DNA of 64,000 nt from Aculops lycopersici. Taxonomy: Eukaryota > Arthropoda > Arachnida > Trombidiformes > Eriophyidae. The stretch spans positions 1,834,663 to 1,898,662 of the forward strand of contig WNKI01000002.1 of assembly GCA_015350385.1 (NCBI GenBank). Reading direction: 5' to 3'. Shown here piece after piece: positions 1 to 10,046 of the stretch (positions are counted from its first letter, which is position 1; every line of letters begins with the position of its first letter). The notes below the pieces were generated by a model. That model was not told where the DNA came from, did no database searches, and saw only the letters and a program-made list of their open reading frames with translations. The position numbers and the translations under genes are program-made.

Positions 1-71
1 TTGCAACATGACGAACCATGTGCTCATTCTTCCACATTTCCTATTATCATCTCCCTATTTAGCATCAAATC

Positions 72-1310
72 ATGTCGAGGAGATCGCATCCAAATAAAAT
101 TCTGCAGAGTATTGATCGAGGAAGACTTGAGGAAACTTACGACACAATTTATAACCTTCAGGAGAGACTAAGCATTAGCGACGATTACCTTCTGAATACA
201 ACGCGGGGCACAGTTCAAGACAAAGACAATGAAGGCCGACTTAGAACTTTGCTGTCGGCCTCAATCTTGGCCCGGGACAACTTGACCACCTGGTATCTGC
301 TGACTTCTAAAGTCGAGCTCAATGTCACCATATCTCTATTGACTGCAAAGATAAAATTCGTGGAATTCAAATTAGCCGAGCGCGACGGTCTCGATCTTCA
401 CCAGGCATGCAGTCTATCTCTCGTAGACTTTTGCAACATATTATCAGACATGACTGTAACGGATAAAGATGACAAGAAGACGATGCACATGGTATCAAAA
501 GAGGTTGGGATTCCAGTTTGGTTGTCTAATTATCGAAACCAAATCTGTCACGTTCCCTCTGAGGGACCAAGTATATCAATTTTGGTTCCTCTTGTAGTTA
601 AGTCGCTCGACTATTTGCGAGATTTCTTCTGGGCCAGGGTATTCGAGGTTGCAACTCTCGACGAACAGGATCTCAGAAATCTAGTCATGTTCATTCTCAG
701 TCAGACAGATTTTATTTCCGTTAACCAAGATATCCATTTGAAGAAGCAGGTCTCTTGTAGCAAAAGAAGAATCAAAACAATGGAAGAAGAAACGACAAAG
801 CTGAAGCGAGCTTGCATAAGAGTCCGAAAGATGCTTCGTCATCACCCTTCTCAAGCCATGAACATAGTGATTGATCTCCTTGTCGAACACGAGCCTAAAG
901 TTGGGGACAGGAATGTGGGTCTTGTATTCGAGCAAATCCTCCTCAATGGGCAGATTGAATTTTTCATATCTAATCTCATACGGAGAGTACAAGAGCGCCG
1001 AGCCAAGATGAAAACCATCCTTTGGCTCAGATCTGCTCTATCCATGGTGAATTTGTCCAAAAAGAAGAGGCTCAAGCAACTCATACGTGAGCACGGAATC
1101 TGCCCTTCGAATAAGATAGTCCGATCAGTCGATCTTCCCGCCGTGAAATGTTGTCAGATCGCTTACAAGTTGGCTAGAACTGATAGTAGTCATTCCCGTG
1201 GATTCATTCTTAGGTTACGCTATAAATTGGCACAAACTATCGGCAAAGATCGGGTTGAGTTACTCGCCAATCTAATGAAAGTGGCACTTTCCAAACCCGA
1301 ATCGGTGTAA
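72..1310 (+). CDS. LAS1L: LAS1-like pre-rRNA processing nuclease
   Basis: A 412-residue protein with no intron, starting at ATG 72. The N-terminal half matches the Las1 domain: a helical region, then a segment with 'GIPVWLSNYRNQICH' and 'LDYLRDFFW'. This is the Las1 signature, in which a HEPN-type R-x4-H motif (R155 and H160 here) forms the ribonuclease site. Known family role: with Grc3/NOL9, Las1 cleaves the ITS2 spacer during large ribosomal subunit maturation in the nucleolus. The C-terminal half is basic, helical and poorly conserved, as usual in the family. A poly(A) signal follows 41 bases after the stop, and a convergent gene ends only 59 bases away. Identification rests on the catalytic motif and its context; the rest is divergent. 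Confidence 0.85.
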   Translation: MSRRSHPNKILQSIDRGRLEETYDTIYNLQERLSISDDYLLNTTRGTVQDKDNEGRLRTLLSASILARDNLTTWYLLTSKVELNVTISLLTAKIKFVEFKLAERDGLDLHQACSLSLVDFCNILSDMTVTDKDDKKTMHMVSKEVGIPVWLSNYRNQICHVPSEGPSISILVPLVVKSLDYLRDFFWARVFEVATLDEQDLRNLVMFILSQTDFISVNQDIHLKKQVSCSKRRIKTMEEETTKLKRACIRVRKMLRHHPSQAMNIVIDLLVEHEPKVGDRNVGLVFEQILLNGQIEFFISNLIRRVQERRAKMKTILWLRSALSMVNLSKKKRLKQLIREHGICPSNKIVRSVDLPAVKCCQIAYKLARTDSSHSRGFILRLRYKLAQTIGKDRVELLANLMKVALSKPESV

Positions 1311-1350
1311 TAATTTATGTTATGTCGTCCTGTGATCTTTCAGACCGACC

Positions 1351-1356
1351 AATAAA
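1351..1356 (+). terminator. Poly(A) signal of LAS1-like gene
   Basis: AATAAA 41 bases after the LAS1 stop codon and inside the 59-base gap to the convergent gene, so transcripts of the two genes probably overlap tail to tail. Confidence 0.7.
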
Positions 1357-1369
1357 ATCTTGCAATCCT

Positions 1370-2205
1370 TCACAGATTCTCGCTTTCTCTCCTCTCGAGA
1401 GTGGACTCTGAGTGTCTCGATAAGGAGCTAAACTCATAGGAGGATGTTCGTCTCGGGTTAATGAAACTCTCGTCCCTCAAATCGCCAGTATATCGCGTCT
1501 CGTCTTCCCTTTTATCTGCGCGAATAAGTCCTTTCTGTTGGTAGAGGATGAGCATTATGGCGAGAGTGGACATTAGGGCCACGCAAACGCTCGACAGGAT
1601 GGCCACAAGGATTGTTTGCCAGCTTACCTGGTTGCAGTCCTCGATGGTTAAAATGAACTGGATGGCGTTGACTGCTTGTCTCCGCTCACGAGGAGTTCCA
1701 TCGATGTTGTTAATTCTAATTATTTGAAGCTTAAGATTCGTCTCGGTTTGCTCAAGTTGCTCAACTCGGTGCACTAGCTTGAGTTCTCTTTCGCGAGTTA
1801 TATCAAATTTTTCCTGCAGTTCACCTGGCAAGACGAAGGGATCAGTGTGAGGTAAGTCATTTGCACGTCGGTTGGTTATGTAACCGAATCAAATCAATTG
1901 GTAACCAAAAGAGGGCGAGCCAGCGACTCTGGGGTCAACTCACCTCTGAAACATGGCTTAGTGTGGTCGGTGTCGGGTGTTATCTTGATCGGGTAAACGA
2001 GGACGGGAATTGTTTCGAAATTGCATATTGTACGCTTCTCAATGAAGATGGGAAGGTCGTTTGTGTAATCGTCCTCAAGACAGATGTACTCGTGACTTGT
2101 GTCCTCTTGGTTGGACAGCGCCGAGTTGATGAGAAGGACCAAGCAGCCGGCGAGTAGCAATTGATTTATTTGCTGGAAGCACGAGGAGTTGAAACTTGAC
2201 GGCAT
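1370..2205 (-). CDS. Single-pass type I membrane protein, unknown function
   Basis: Two exons: 2205..1944 and 1824..1370, joined by a 119-base intron with a GTGAGT donor and a CCAG acceptor. The joined frame gives 238 residues. The start is the ATG at 2205, because the open frame further upstream has no ATG. The N-terminus is signal-peptide-like (INQLLLAGCLVLLINSALS). A short lumenal or extracellular part with four cysteines follows, then a coiled-coil-like stretch (ELKLVHRVEQLEQTETNLK), one membrane segment (ILVAILSSVCVALMSTLAIM) and a cytoplasmic tail of about 60 residues rich in Ser, Arg and Glu. It superficially resembles p24/TMED architecture, but I see no GOLD domain and the tail is too long. 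I do not recognise the family. Confidence 0.7.
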
Positions 2206-2791
2206 CCTTGTTGACCAGTGGAAGTGGCGTTGGCGTCTTTGGATTGATGTCGCTGGATCAAAACGCAACAGGTGATGTCATGTTTACGACTCGCACCACA
2301 ACTGGGCAATTCAATGCGCGCCGCTTGGACCCGCCGCCAAGCTAAAACTACCAACACTACGAACTTGCCAAGCTAGCCGAATGCAGGTGCCGCATTGTTG
2401 TCAGCTCGGCACTGGATTCGTGTCAGCTGATTGCTGTCGAGATAATCTCCCCCAGCTTTCACTGCCGCCGTGTCCGCGAGCAAAGCCGCCGAGCAAACGG
2501 GTCACAAGCTCATCAGCTTTGCTGAAATGTGAGTTTACCGCTTGGTTCCTGTTATCTTCAAACTGTTGACACATTCACGCGAGATCACTGTCGTCGGGCA
2601 CCAATTGGCCCGCAACTTGATGCGACCGGATAGTGTAGTTGCTTGCCTCCCCCGCGCCGACGACGAAGTGCAAACGATGACAGACGGAAGTGAGAGGATG
2701 GGAAAAGGAGAGAAAGTGGACGAGGACGAGGATTCTTTCTGACGACGGTTAGATTTTAGTCGGTTAGTGCGTAACGTCCGTAAGCTTGGCA
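2206..2791. other. Gene-free stretch between two minus-strand genes
   Basis: This holds the 5' flank of the membrane-protein gene and the region past the poly(A) signal of the 987-residue gene. No supported exon or repeat was seen. Confidence 0.5.
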
Positions 2792-2797
2792 TTTATT
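2792..2797 (-). terminator. Poly(A) signal of the 987-residue gene
   Basis: AATAAA on the minus strand, 71 bases after the stop codon at 2868. It supports the 3' end of this large reading frame as a real transcript end. Confidence 0.6.
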
Positions 2798-2867
2798 CAC
2801 AGGTGTAATAGCATGAGCAAGCTCTGCTTCAAGCGACCGGATTAAGTCGGCAAGTGGCGCTAATCCT

Positions 2868-5831
2868 CTAGGCGAGCTGAGCGCCAAGTGAATCAGATGA
2901 CTGCGAGTTGGCGCCATCCGAGTCGCAACTGTCTGGCTCAAATTGCGTCGCGGCTTCCTGACGGTCAAACTTGGCCTCCCCATCCTTCTGGTTGACAGGT
3001 AGCCGCACTTGAACGACGTCCCGCTCGTCCGATTTTTGGTTTGGGGCGACACTTTGTCCATTTGAGCTGCTCGCCAGCGACTCGTCCGTGTGATCCGAAT
3101 CTAGCGAGTCGTCCAAACGGCTAGCTGATGGTCGTTTTGCTGCTCGCCCGGAGCCACCATTCAACTCGTCGAGTTTCTTCTGAAAATCGGCACCAATTTC
3201 AATCTTCAGGTCGATGGTTGTGTTGTGCTGGTTCTGTTGGTGATGTTGCTGTTGCTGGTGGAGGTGTGCAGCGCTCGAGAATCCATCGCGGTGCTCGGTG
3301 GCCACCAAATTCGGGTGATGACTCATCATTGGCGAGAGCGGGAGGCGAGCATATAAATCGCTGGCCGGTGGCAGGTAATTGTAAACCATGGAGCGCCAAA
3401 GCGGGCAGCATAAGTCGGGCGGTGGTAGTAGGGCCGCGTGCTCTGCCACTTGACCTGCAGTTTTGGCAAGACAGCAAGCAGTTGTGAGTGGGGGCACACC
3501 GGCCGGACAGCAGCCCAGGGGACACAGGTGGCCGGCTGCCGAGCTGAGGTAAGAGGCGCAGATGCTACAGTTTGCCGGCGCAGGGGCCAGTCGATCGGCG
3601 TGTTCGGTTGGCGGCCACAGGTGGCTACAGTCGGAGGGCTGGCGCACAAGCTCCCCATGCGTCGGCCTAATGAGATCTAGTTCCAGTGGAGCTTGTGGGT
3701 CGGTGTAAAGCTTCGCCTGGTTGTTGAGCTTATTTGAATCAGACATCGATAGCTCAATTCCAATTCCAGCTTGTGTTCCCATTTCCGGACTACAAACGTC
3801 GTTGGTTGGACTCCGAGGCTCCGATTTAGTCTGACGCGAGCTCTTCGAAGGCGAGCGGCTTGTCTGGAGGGCGTGCCGCGAAGCTTGCCTAAGAACATTG
3901 ATGCTGTCTATAAACTCTCGATCTCGCTGACTGGTACAGTTACGGTGCCTTTTGGATGCCTCGTCGAGGTGGCGTCGTAACTGTTGCGAGGCTGTAGACT
4001 TGGTGGTGGCGCAACTGATAGCTGAATTACGCGATAGTGTTGAGTCCGAGCGCTTGAGTAGTCGCCATGTGGCTCGGTTCGGGTTAGCTCCTGTTACCAA
4101 GGTGTTTGGCTCGCATCTCAATCGATGTCGAGAGTCGCGTACTGCCGGCGAGCAGTCGAGAATCTCGATGAGAGAATTGGATCCTGAGGACGAACTCGAA
4201 GAGGGTGATGATGCTGACAGGTGGTTGCGCTTGTTGGTCGAAGTTATATGCTGTGTAGCCTCGTTCTCCTCCACGGAACCCAGATAGTGGCGGCCCTCGC
4301 TCGTCTGCAATCCAGATGGTCGGTTCAATGGTTCGCCAGTCTGATGTCTACTTGCCAAATGCGACCTCGCCCGTCGGATTGCGAATAATCGACGCAGAAA
4401 TAGGAGAATCTTGCCGCCACTTCCGCTCGCCGGCGCCGATTGGTCGTCGCGTGAGCCGAAGGTGAGCAGCGAGTTGCGTCTGATTGAAAAGCCGCGCTTG
4501 TGATGGTGAGCTGTCGCCAAATAGTCGATTGTTGGCACCTCCGTTTGCCGGTAACCATTGAAGAGGCTTCCATGTGATTGGTCGCCGTAATCACAGTCGT
4601 TGTTTGTTATGTAAGATCGGTCTTGTTGCTCCTGCTGCCGGCGACTAGTTGCCACAGACACGACTCTCATGGACTTGGATCTGAACAAACTGCTCAGATT
4701 GTTCGTTTGTTCTGCTTGTTGTCTCGTTTGGCGCGTCTTATCCTGTTGCTGGCAGGCACTTCGCACCAAGCTTGCGGCTCTTCGGTCCTGCTGACTGCCA
4801 CTTTGCTGGTCGCTCTGCAGCCACCTGTCGCGTTTCGGTCGCAGAGATAGGGAGCGAGTGAGGGAAAATGAGCGTCGCTCTCGTTGGCTGCCGATTGTTG
4901 CTGTTGCGCCCTTGGCCGCAACTCGACCCAATTGCACCTGCCCCTCAGTTTCTCTTGCTCGTTCCTGCAGGAGCTCGCTGGTCGCTGTCGAGCTGCTCGA
5001 TGGCGCCGAGTCGAGACTTTGGATCCCGCTGTCCAGTGTGGTGCTCTTGCTCTTCGCAGTTCCGCTCCGACTTGCCGCTGGCGACCAGCAATCGAAGCCA
5101 AGTTGCTCGCTTGCTCCTTGGCCGTTTAGGCTAAGCATGCGGTTGGCAAAAAGTGACCTACAATCTGGCTGGCGCCGCGGTCTCGCCAATTCACTCGAAT
5201 GCCCTTCGAGCCTCAACTGTCCACAATCGACGAGATTGCCAATAGCGCAATCGACGTACTCGATAGCAGGTAGGCGAACAAACTTCTTTTCCAACTGAGC
5301 GATAAGCTCCGCGACTTGCACCTTGGCGGCGCCTCTGGTTGCGCTGGGTGCCCTCGTTGATTGCACGCGAGCGCTAACTTGGCTCAGCTCGACCAGGGAC
5401 TCAATTATCGCCAACTCGAGTGCGCTGAGTTCGCGTTGAGCTTCCCCGCGCGACGACCTTGATGACACCGATTGCCACCTGTTGCCGGGGTCGGTCTCGC
5501 GAGCAAGTTCAGCTTCCATTTCCGGCACTCCGCTCTGGTGCCAGGACGACGAGATTGGCGTTGCTGTGCGAGAGTTCGACGTTGTTGCTGTTGTAGTTGT
5601 TGTTGTCGTCGATTGGGGAGATTGATTTCGCGATTGGTGACTCCAGTTGGCTCTGGTTAGCCCACTTGTTGCTTGATTTTTGCTCTGGACTGCTTCCTGT
5701 TTTAGCCTCCGATCTTGCACTTGCTGCTGCTGCTGCTGCTGCTTCAGTTCGTTGGCTGCCGGCGCCTCGGCTGAAGAGCCAAAGTAGTCGACGCTGACAG
5801 ATCTTATGTTTCCTGGACGACGGTTTTGCAT
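2868..5831 (-). CDS. Large low-complexity protein, unknown function
   Basis: A 987-residue uninterrupted frame; nearly 3 kb without a stop at roughly balanced base composition argues that it is coding. It is rich in Ser, Gln, Arg and Thr, with a polyglutamine run near residue 30. Several Ser/Arg clusters look like basophilic-kinase or 14-3-3 sites (RSFSLTRSLSLRPKRD, FRSKSMRVVS, GFSIRRNSLLTFGS). A basic-hydrophobic patch reads 'ILLFLRRLFAIRRAR'. A Cys/Pro-rich segment near residues 750-800 includes CSICASYL and CPLGCCPAG, but the cysteine spacing fits no finger I know. The C-terminus is acidic and Ser-rich. No catalytic domain was seen. The start is uncertain: ATG 5831 has a weak context (C at -3), and an out-of-frame ATG at 5877 lies upstream. 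Confidence 0.65.
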   Translation of the reverse strand: MQNRRPGNIRSVSVDYFGSSAEAPAANELKQQQQQQQVQDRRLKQEAVQSKNQATSGLTRANWSHQSRNQSPQSTTTTTTTATTSNSRTATPISSSWHQSGVPEMEAELARETDPGNRWQSVSSRSSRGEAQRELSALELAIIESLVELSQVSARVQSTRAPSATRGAAKVQVAELIAQLEKKFVRLPAIEYVDCAIGNLVDCGQLRLEGHSSELARPRRQPDCRSLFANRMLSLNGQGASEQLGFDCWSPAASRSGTAKSKSTTLDSGIQSLDSAPSSSSTATSELLQERARETEGQVQLGRVAAKGATATIGSQRERRSFSLTRSLSLRPKRDRWLQSDQQSGSQQDRRAASLVRSACQQQDKTRQTRQQAEQTNNLSSLFRSKSMRVVSVATSRRQQEQQDRSYITNNDCDYGDQSHGSLFNGYRQTEVPTIDYLATAHHHKRGFSIRRNSLLTFGSRDDQSAPASGSGGKILLFLRRLFAIRRARSHLASRHQTGEPLNRPSGLQTSEGRHYLGSVEENEATQHITSTNKRNHLSASSPSSSSSSGSNSLIEILDCSPAVRDSRHRLRCEPNTLVTGANPNRATWRLLKRSDSTLSRNSAISCATTKSTASQQLRRHLDEASKRHRNCTSQRDREFIDSINVLRQASRHALQTSRSPSKSSRQTKSEPRSPTNDVCSPEMGTQAGIGIELSMSDSNKLNNQAKLYTDPQAPLELDLIRPTHGELVRQPSDCSHLWPPTEHADRLAPAPANCSICASYLSSAAGHLCPLGCCPAGVPPLTTACCLAKTAGQVAEHAALLPPPDLCCPLWRSMVYNYLPPASDLYARLPLSPMMSHHPNLVATEHRDGFSSAAHLHQQQQHHQQNQHNTTIDLKIEIGADFQKKLDELNGGSGRAAKRPSASRLDDSLDSDHTDESLASSSNGQSVAPNQKSDERDVVQVRLPVNQKDGEAKFDRQEAATQFEPDSCDSDGANSQSSDSLGAQLA

Positions 5832-5877
5832 TCGGGGTGTCGATCAAGTTTTGCGTCATCGAGTTTTCGTTGAACAT
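5509..5877 (-). CDS. Overlapping upstream ORF, 122 codons
   Basis: Starts at ATG 5877 with A at -3, 46 bases upstream of the 987-residue frame's ATG and in another phase, and overlaps that frame for over 300 bases. It opens MFNENSMTQNLIDTPNAKPS and later becomes Ala-, Ser- and Asn-rich, mirroring the repeat-rich DNA of the main frame. It may be a regulatory uORF, the true N-terminus joined by an unseen splice, or chance. I found no good GT donor inside it. Confidence 0.25.
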   Translation of the reverse strand: MFNENSMTQNLIDTPNAKPSSRKHKICQRRLLWLFSRGAGSQRTEAAAAAAASARSEAKTGSSPEQKSSNKWANQSQLESPIAKSISPIDDNNNYNSNNVELSHSNANLVVLAPERSAGNGS

Positions 5878-7069
5878 TTTGGATTCGGAAAAAAGAGGTG
5901 AACGGTTAGCTGATTGTCCTATTCCTTGGCCGTCGTTTTCCTTACTCGGCGGCCGTTCGTTTGCTCACTCTCTGCGCGCATCTCGGCAAGCAAATTTGAT
6001 CCGTCGGCCCTCTGAGTAGCCACAAAGTGAGCGGCTCGGCTTGGCGACTCGCCCGCTAATTTGTTGCCTCCATTATCGTGTGCGAGGGCGACTCGTAACG
6101 GCTACCTGTCGCTCATGGCGAGTGGGACGCGCGCGGGTTGACTGTACGGCCACTGCGCACTTACTCCTTACGTGCAACTATCGGCCAACAGGTGGGCGCG
6201 CGCCAAGTTCAGTGGAACTGGTTGGCGTTGGGCGCGACGCGTTCATCGTTCGCTTCTCACCACTCGCCGGCCAATGAAACGAGTGACTGTTTGTCGAACT
6301 CTAAATGGTCAGGCGCTGAGCAGCCAGTTCGAGTGGGCGAGTTGAGTGAGAAAGTTGCACGCACTCGACATTCTAACAGTGTGCATCTCGAACTCCAACT
6401 CCAACTGCAACTGAAATTTGCGTCTTCGCGAGTGGCCGTCGGCGAGACCAAGTCGGTGGTGCCGCCCAGTTGAGTTCGCCAAGCGGCCAGCTAGACAACT
6501 CAGCCCAACTCAACCTTATTCAACTCAGCCGAGCGGTTCCCAAAACTTGGCGACATTCTCCTGTCCGGTTCAAGGTGAGCTCACAGTCGCAAACACTGAG
6601 CAACTTGCCGAGTCTACAGAATCCTCAGCATGAGAGCGCCACGCCCTACGCAAAACTCGGACAGTTCGACGGGACCAACAGCAATCAGCCGACTTATTGC
6701 TTTACTCGAATTTCCGTCGCGCTGACTGATCGTGCGCCTCCGCCAAATTTGAACCAAATCAAGCAAGCGATCGACTGGCCGCCGATCTGATCACCATCAA
6801 ATTGGAGCCGCGGCTGCCAAGTGAGAGAATGGACGTCGCTCATCAATCGAAAGTGCGGCCGTCGGTTGCGTGGGCTTTGCGTCAGCCAATCGGCTCGCCG
6901 GAAGTCTGCGCAACAGGTGAGAAGTGAGCCAAGTTCATTAACGGACGCCATCATTAGCGGTCGACGGCAAGTCCATTTGGCGAGCAGTGGAGCGAGCGGC
7001 TCCATTCACACAGACGGGCGGCTTGGCGAGTGTGCGATACGAGAAGTGCGAGCGGCGGCGACACACAAA

Positions 7070-7071
<2 letters not shown>

Positions 7072-7102
<31 letters not shown>
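7072..7102. repeat. (GA)n microsatellite
   Basis: About 15 uninterrupted GA units. In arthropods such tracts can bind GAGA-type factors near promoters; that role is inference here. Confidence 0.9.
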
Positions 7103-7104
<2 letters not shown>

Positions 7105-8326
7105 GTTGATGAAGCATGGAGGTCGAGAAGCGGCGAGACCGAGTGGCCGCAGGTAACAAGTTTGGCGCAATTGTGTCCATTGCGCGACGTTCACTTTGAA
7201 TTGAGGTTTTTTCTCTCTTCTGCTGTCAGTGGTTTGCTTTATTGCATTCGCAGCCATCAACAGCAATTCGCGCCATCAGCAGCCAAGTGGCCGGTCGACA
7301 CTCTCGTTCTCGCTCTAGGACTTGAGACTCGCAACTCTTTAGCTGGTTGCATGCCAAGAGAGTTGCGACCTACTGGCGGCCGCATCGGGCGGTTGCATTT
7401 GGGTCGCGTTCTTTTGTTGCCGTCAGCTCTGAATCTCGTCTCGCTCACCTGAGGCGACCACCCCACTGGCCACTTGCGAGACGCCGAGTCGGACGAGAGT
7501 CTTTGGGCGAGAGACTCCGAGAATCCAACCACCGAGCAGCCAGCCAGCCAGCCAGCCATCTAGCTTACCAGTCGCACTTCTCCGCACGTAAGCGAGCAAT
7601 TAAAATATGCAATCTGCGCCGCAAACAGCGGAACGAGTGGACCAACTCAAAGCAACGCCAACAACTACTACAACTAACCACTCGACCATCTTCGAAAGTC
7701 TCCTTTGTTTTACTTTGTACTCTTGGCGCTTCCCTTGTTCTCGTCTCTTCCTCTCGCTGGCCACTTTATTCTCATTTCGCTTCTAGACTCTCATCGCTCA
7801 TCTCGCTTCTCACTCCCTCGCCGCCAACTAAGAACAAGAGTTCCAAATCCAAATTTAGCAACCGCCAGCGAGAGTAACGATTAAACGCTGCTAATGGCAC
7901 TTAAGCGCGCAGACCGCAAGCTCGCCAACAAGTTGATTGTGGCCGACCGGCACACAGGCCACCTGTAGGCTACCTCTTGTTTTACCTCCAGTTAGCAGGC
8001 CAATGAACCGGCGAGCGAATGAGAGAATTCTGCTACCCTCGCGCCCCCAAAGGAAAGTTGACGCAAAATTATTCATTGCGACACTTCTGCTAGCGACTGT
8101 GGCTAGTGCCAAAGAAACAGCCACCGGAGTTCAGTTCCAGGTGAAGAAATAAATTATCTTATTCAACTGGTAGTTTTCTCGATGGCCAACCGCCGCGAAG
8201 ATGCGACATTTCGAGCTCGACAGTCGCACACTTGCACTTGGCCGTCCAGCTAGCCACTTGTTGCCGCGCTGACGGTCACTCGCTCGTCCGCCGGCTCAGC
8301 AAAAGTGCAGCTGCCCTCCTCGTCTG

Positions 8327-8364
8327 GCTTGCCACTCAGCAATAGCCATTGCTGAGTGGCAAGC
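8327..8364. repeat. Perfect 17-bp inverted repeat with 4-base loop
   Basis: Left arm 8327-8343, loop AGCC at 8344-8347, right arm 8348-8364. All 17 positions pair (core arm CTTGCCACTCAGCAAT). It could form a cruciform or an RNA hairpin. The stem is shorter than a usual microRNA precursor. Confidence 0.85.
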
Positions 8365-8810
8365 TTATCAGCAAGTACAACCGGCAGGTGAGCGAACCGA
8401 GCAACTAACAAACTCGATGGGTTTACTGTACCAATTTGAACTCTCTTCTCTTCGGCTCTCCCTATCCCAGTCTCTGACTCGGTGTTGCTTCTGCTTGGCG
8501 GATTGAAATTTCAATGACGAGATGATCGGACAGACTAATTGGATGTGTTGTCTCTCTGCGCTAATCTAACTAACGGCGGAGCCGACAATAGTCACGGCGA
8601 ATTCCGGCAATCGAAGTTGGATAGGCGATCGGCTAGCTGGCATTACAGACTTTGGGCTTCCATTGCTCAGAGCGACTAGCACGAGCTTAGCCAAGTCTCG
8701 TCGCATTTTTCCAAAGTCGGACTTGAAACCTAATGCCTGTCCGATTGCGCTGGCAAATGAACGAACGCAAATCTCACACGCTGGCACCAAAAAATCCACT
8801 GATTACTTAC

Positions 8811-9222
8811 CGATAGTTTCGATCCTAAACTCGCTCGGTGGGCGCAGGATTCCCGCGGACCAACTCGATTTGATGCAGTGGAGATCGTCAAAGGAGCCGG
8901 AAATGAGGAGCCAGCTAGGAACAACGAATCCGGCGAACTCTACGCGACTCAAGGACTCCGCGAGTATCTTGAAACTCTTGGAATATTGACTTTCTTGACT
9001 GTCATCACGTTTTTCGAACTCTAGTTGCGATCGACTTGAAGTTTCTGGTTCGAGCTGATGACTTGCGATGAGCTTCTGAAACAACTTGAAGGCTGACGCT
9101 TGTTTGATTGTCGGATCTTGTGCCAGATGCTCGCTCTTCAGTTGACTTGGGGCGCCACTTCCGATGCCCGAATTGCGATCGATAGGCGAGAGGCTGATGG
9201 CGAGGCACTGATTCAACAACAT
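8811..9222 (-). CDS. Possible first coding exon, unknown protein
   Basis: An ATG-initiated frame from 9222 runs about 137 codons, directly into a strong donor (G|GTAAGTAATC, last exon base about 8812). It begins MLLNQCLAISLSPIDRNS and contains 'ASAFKLFQKLIASHQLEP' and 'FAGFVVPSWLLISGSF'. A downstream frame at 8566-8780 (-) would continue in phase only through a 30-base intron, which is implausibly short, so the next exon is not fixed. I recognise no domain. It could be noncoding 5' sequence of the downstream minus-strand gene. Confidence 0.3.
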
Positions 9223-9335
9223 GTTGCTTTCTCAACGAACTTTCGCACCTGAAACTGGCGCCAAGACTTGCAAACTGAACACTCACATCGGCTCGCCGGC
9301 GGCCACTTACACTTGGTTGCAAGTGTGTGTATCTT

Positions 9336-9417
9336 GCTCTCTCTATCTTTCTAACTCTCCTCTATCTTCCCTCTTCCCTCTTCTCCCTCGCTCTTCTCCT
9401 CTATCCTCCTCCACCTG
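9336..9417. repeat. Polypyrimidine tract
   Basis: About 80 bases of nearly pure C and T on the plus strand (CTCTCTATCTTTC-type). It is a simple-sequence tract upstream of ING3. Confidence 0.7.
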
Positions 9418-10046
9418 CCTGACGGGATAGAAACTGGCAAGTCCAGTCGACGTCTTCTCGTGTCCAACTGACCGACTCGGGCGTCCAGTTGGATTTGATG
9501 GTGGGAGTCGAGTTTGTTGCTGTCGCTGGCCTTCCTTTTGCTTCGATTACGCATGAGCAGCCTTCCCATTACTGGCAGGTGCATTCGGATGGTTTGGCGT
9601 ACTCGCCGCTAGTGGCGCCATCTGGTGCGATGAAAAAAATTCAAGTTTTATCTGTGAACCATCTTAGCCAATGGAGTCAATTCAGATCGACCCAATTCTG
9701 AACAAATCATCAATAATCGATTAAATTCAAACCAAGTACACTTTACCAGAAGCCAGTCGAGTACCTAATTGAAGAAAATCAGTTGTCAAAGTCGTAAGTT
9801 CAAAATAACGCGCCACCCGGACGGGCATGTGTCGATTTGTTTTGACGATCAGCTGATCAAAAAGTTATTTTTGTTGTGGAAAAACAAAGGCTAGCCGACG
9901 AATCCACACCAAGATGGCCCAAAACAACCTTTGGAAAATGACTTAACCCATCGACCAAGCAAAATATTGTAATTCTATCTATTTATTTATTGAAACAAAC
10001 ATCTCATCTTATCTACTCAAGGACCAGCCATATTAATTCTGTCAAG

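Larger units (their letters stand above)
5878..9989. other. 4.1-kb gap between divergent genes, mostly noncoding
   Basis: Contains the 5' flanks of the 987-residue gene (-) and ING3 (+). Seen here: a GA microsatellite at 7072, a 17-bp perfect inverted repeat at 8327, a possible small exon at 8811-9222, and a polypyrimidine tract at 9336. The rest is rich in ACTCG/CGAGT and GGCCACTTG words and has no convincing frame. Confidence 0.5.

Noticed and set aside
1370..2205. p24/TMED cargo receptor identity for the two-exon membrane protein
   Set aside because: No GOLD domain pattern and a 60-residue cytoplasmic tail instead of the short p24 tail.
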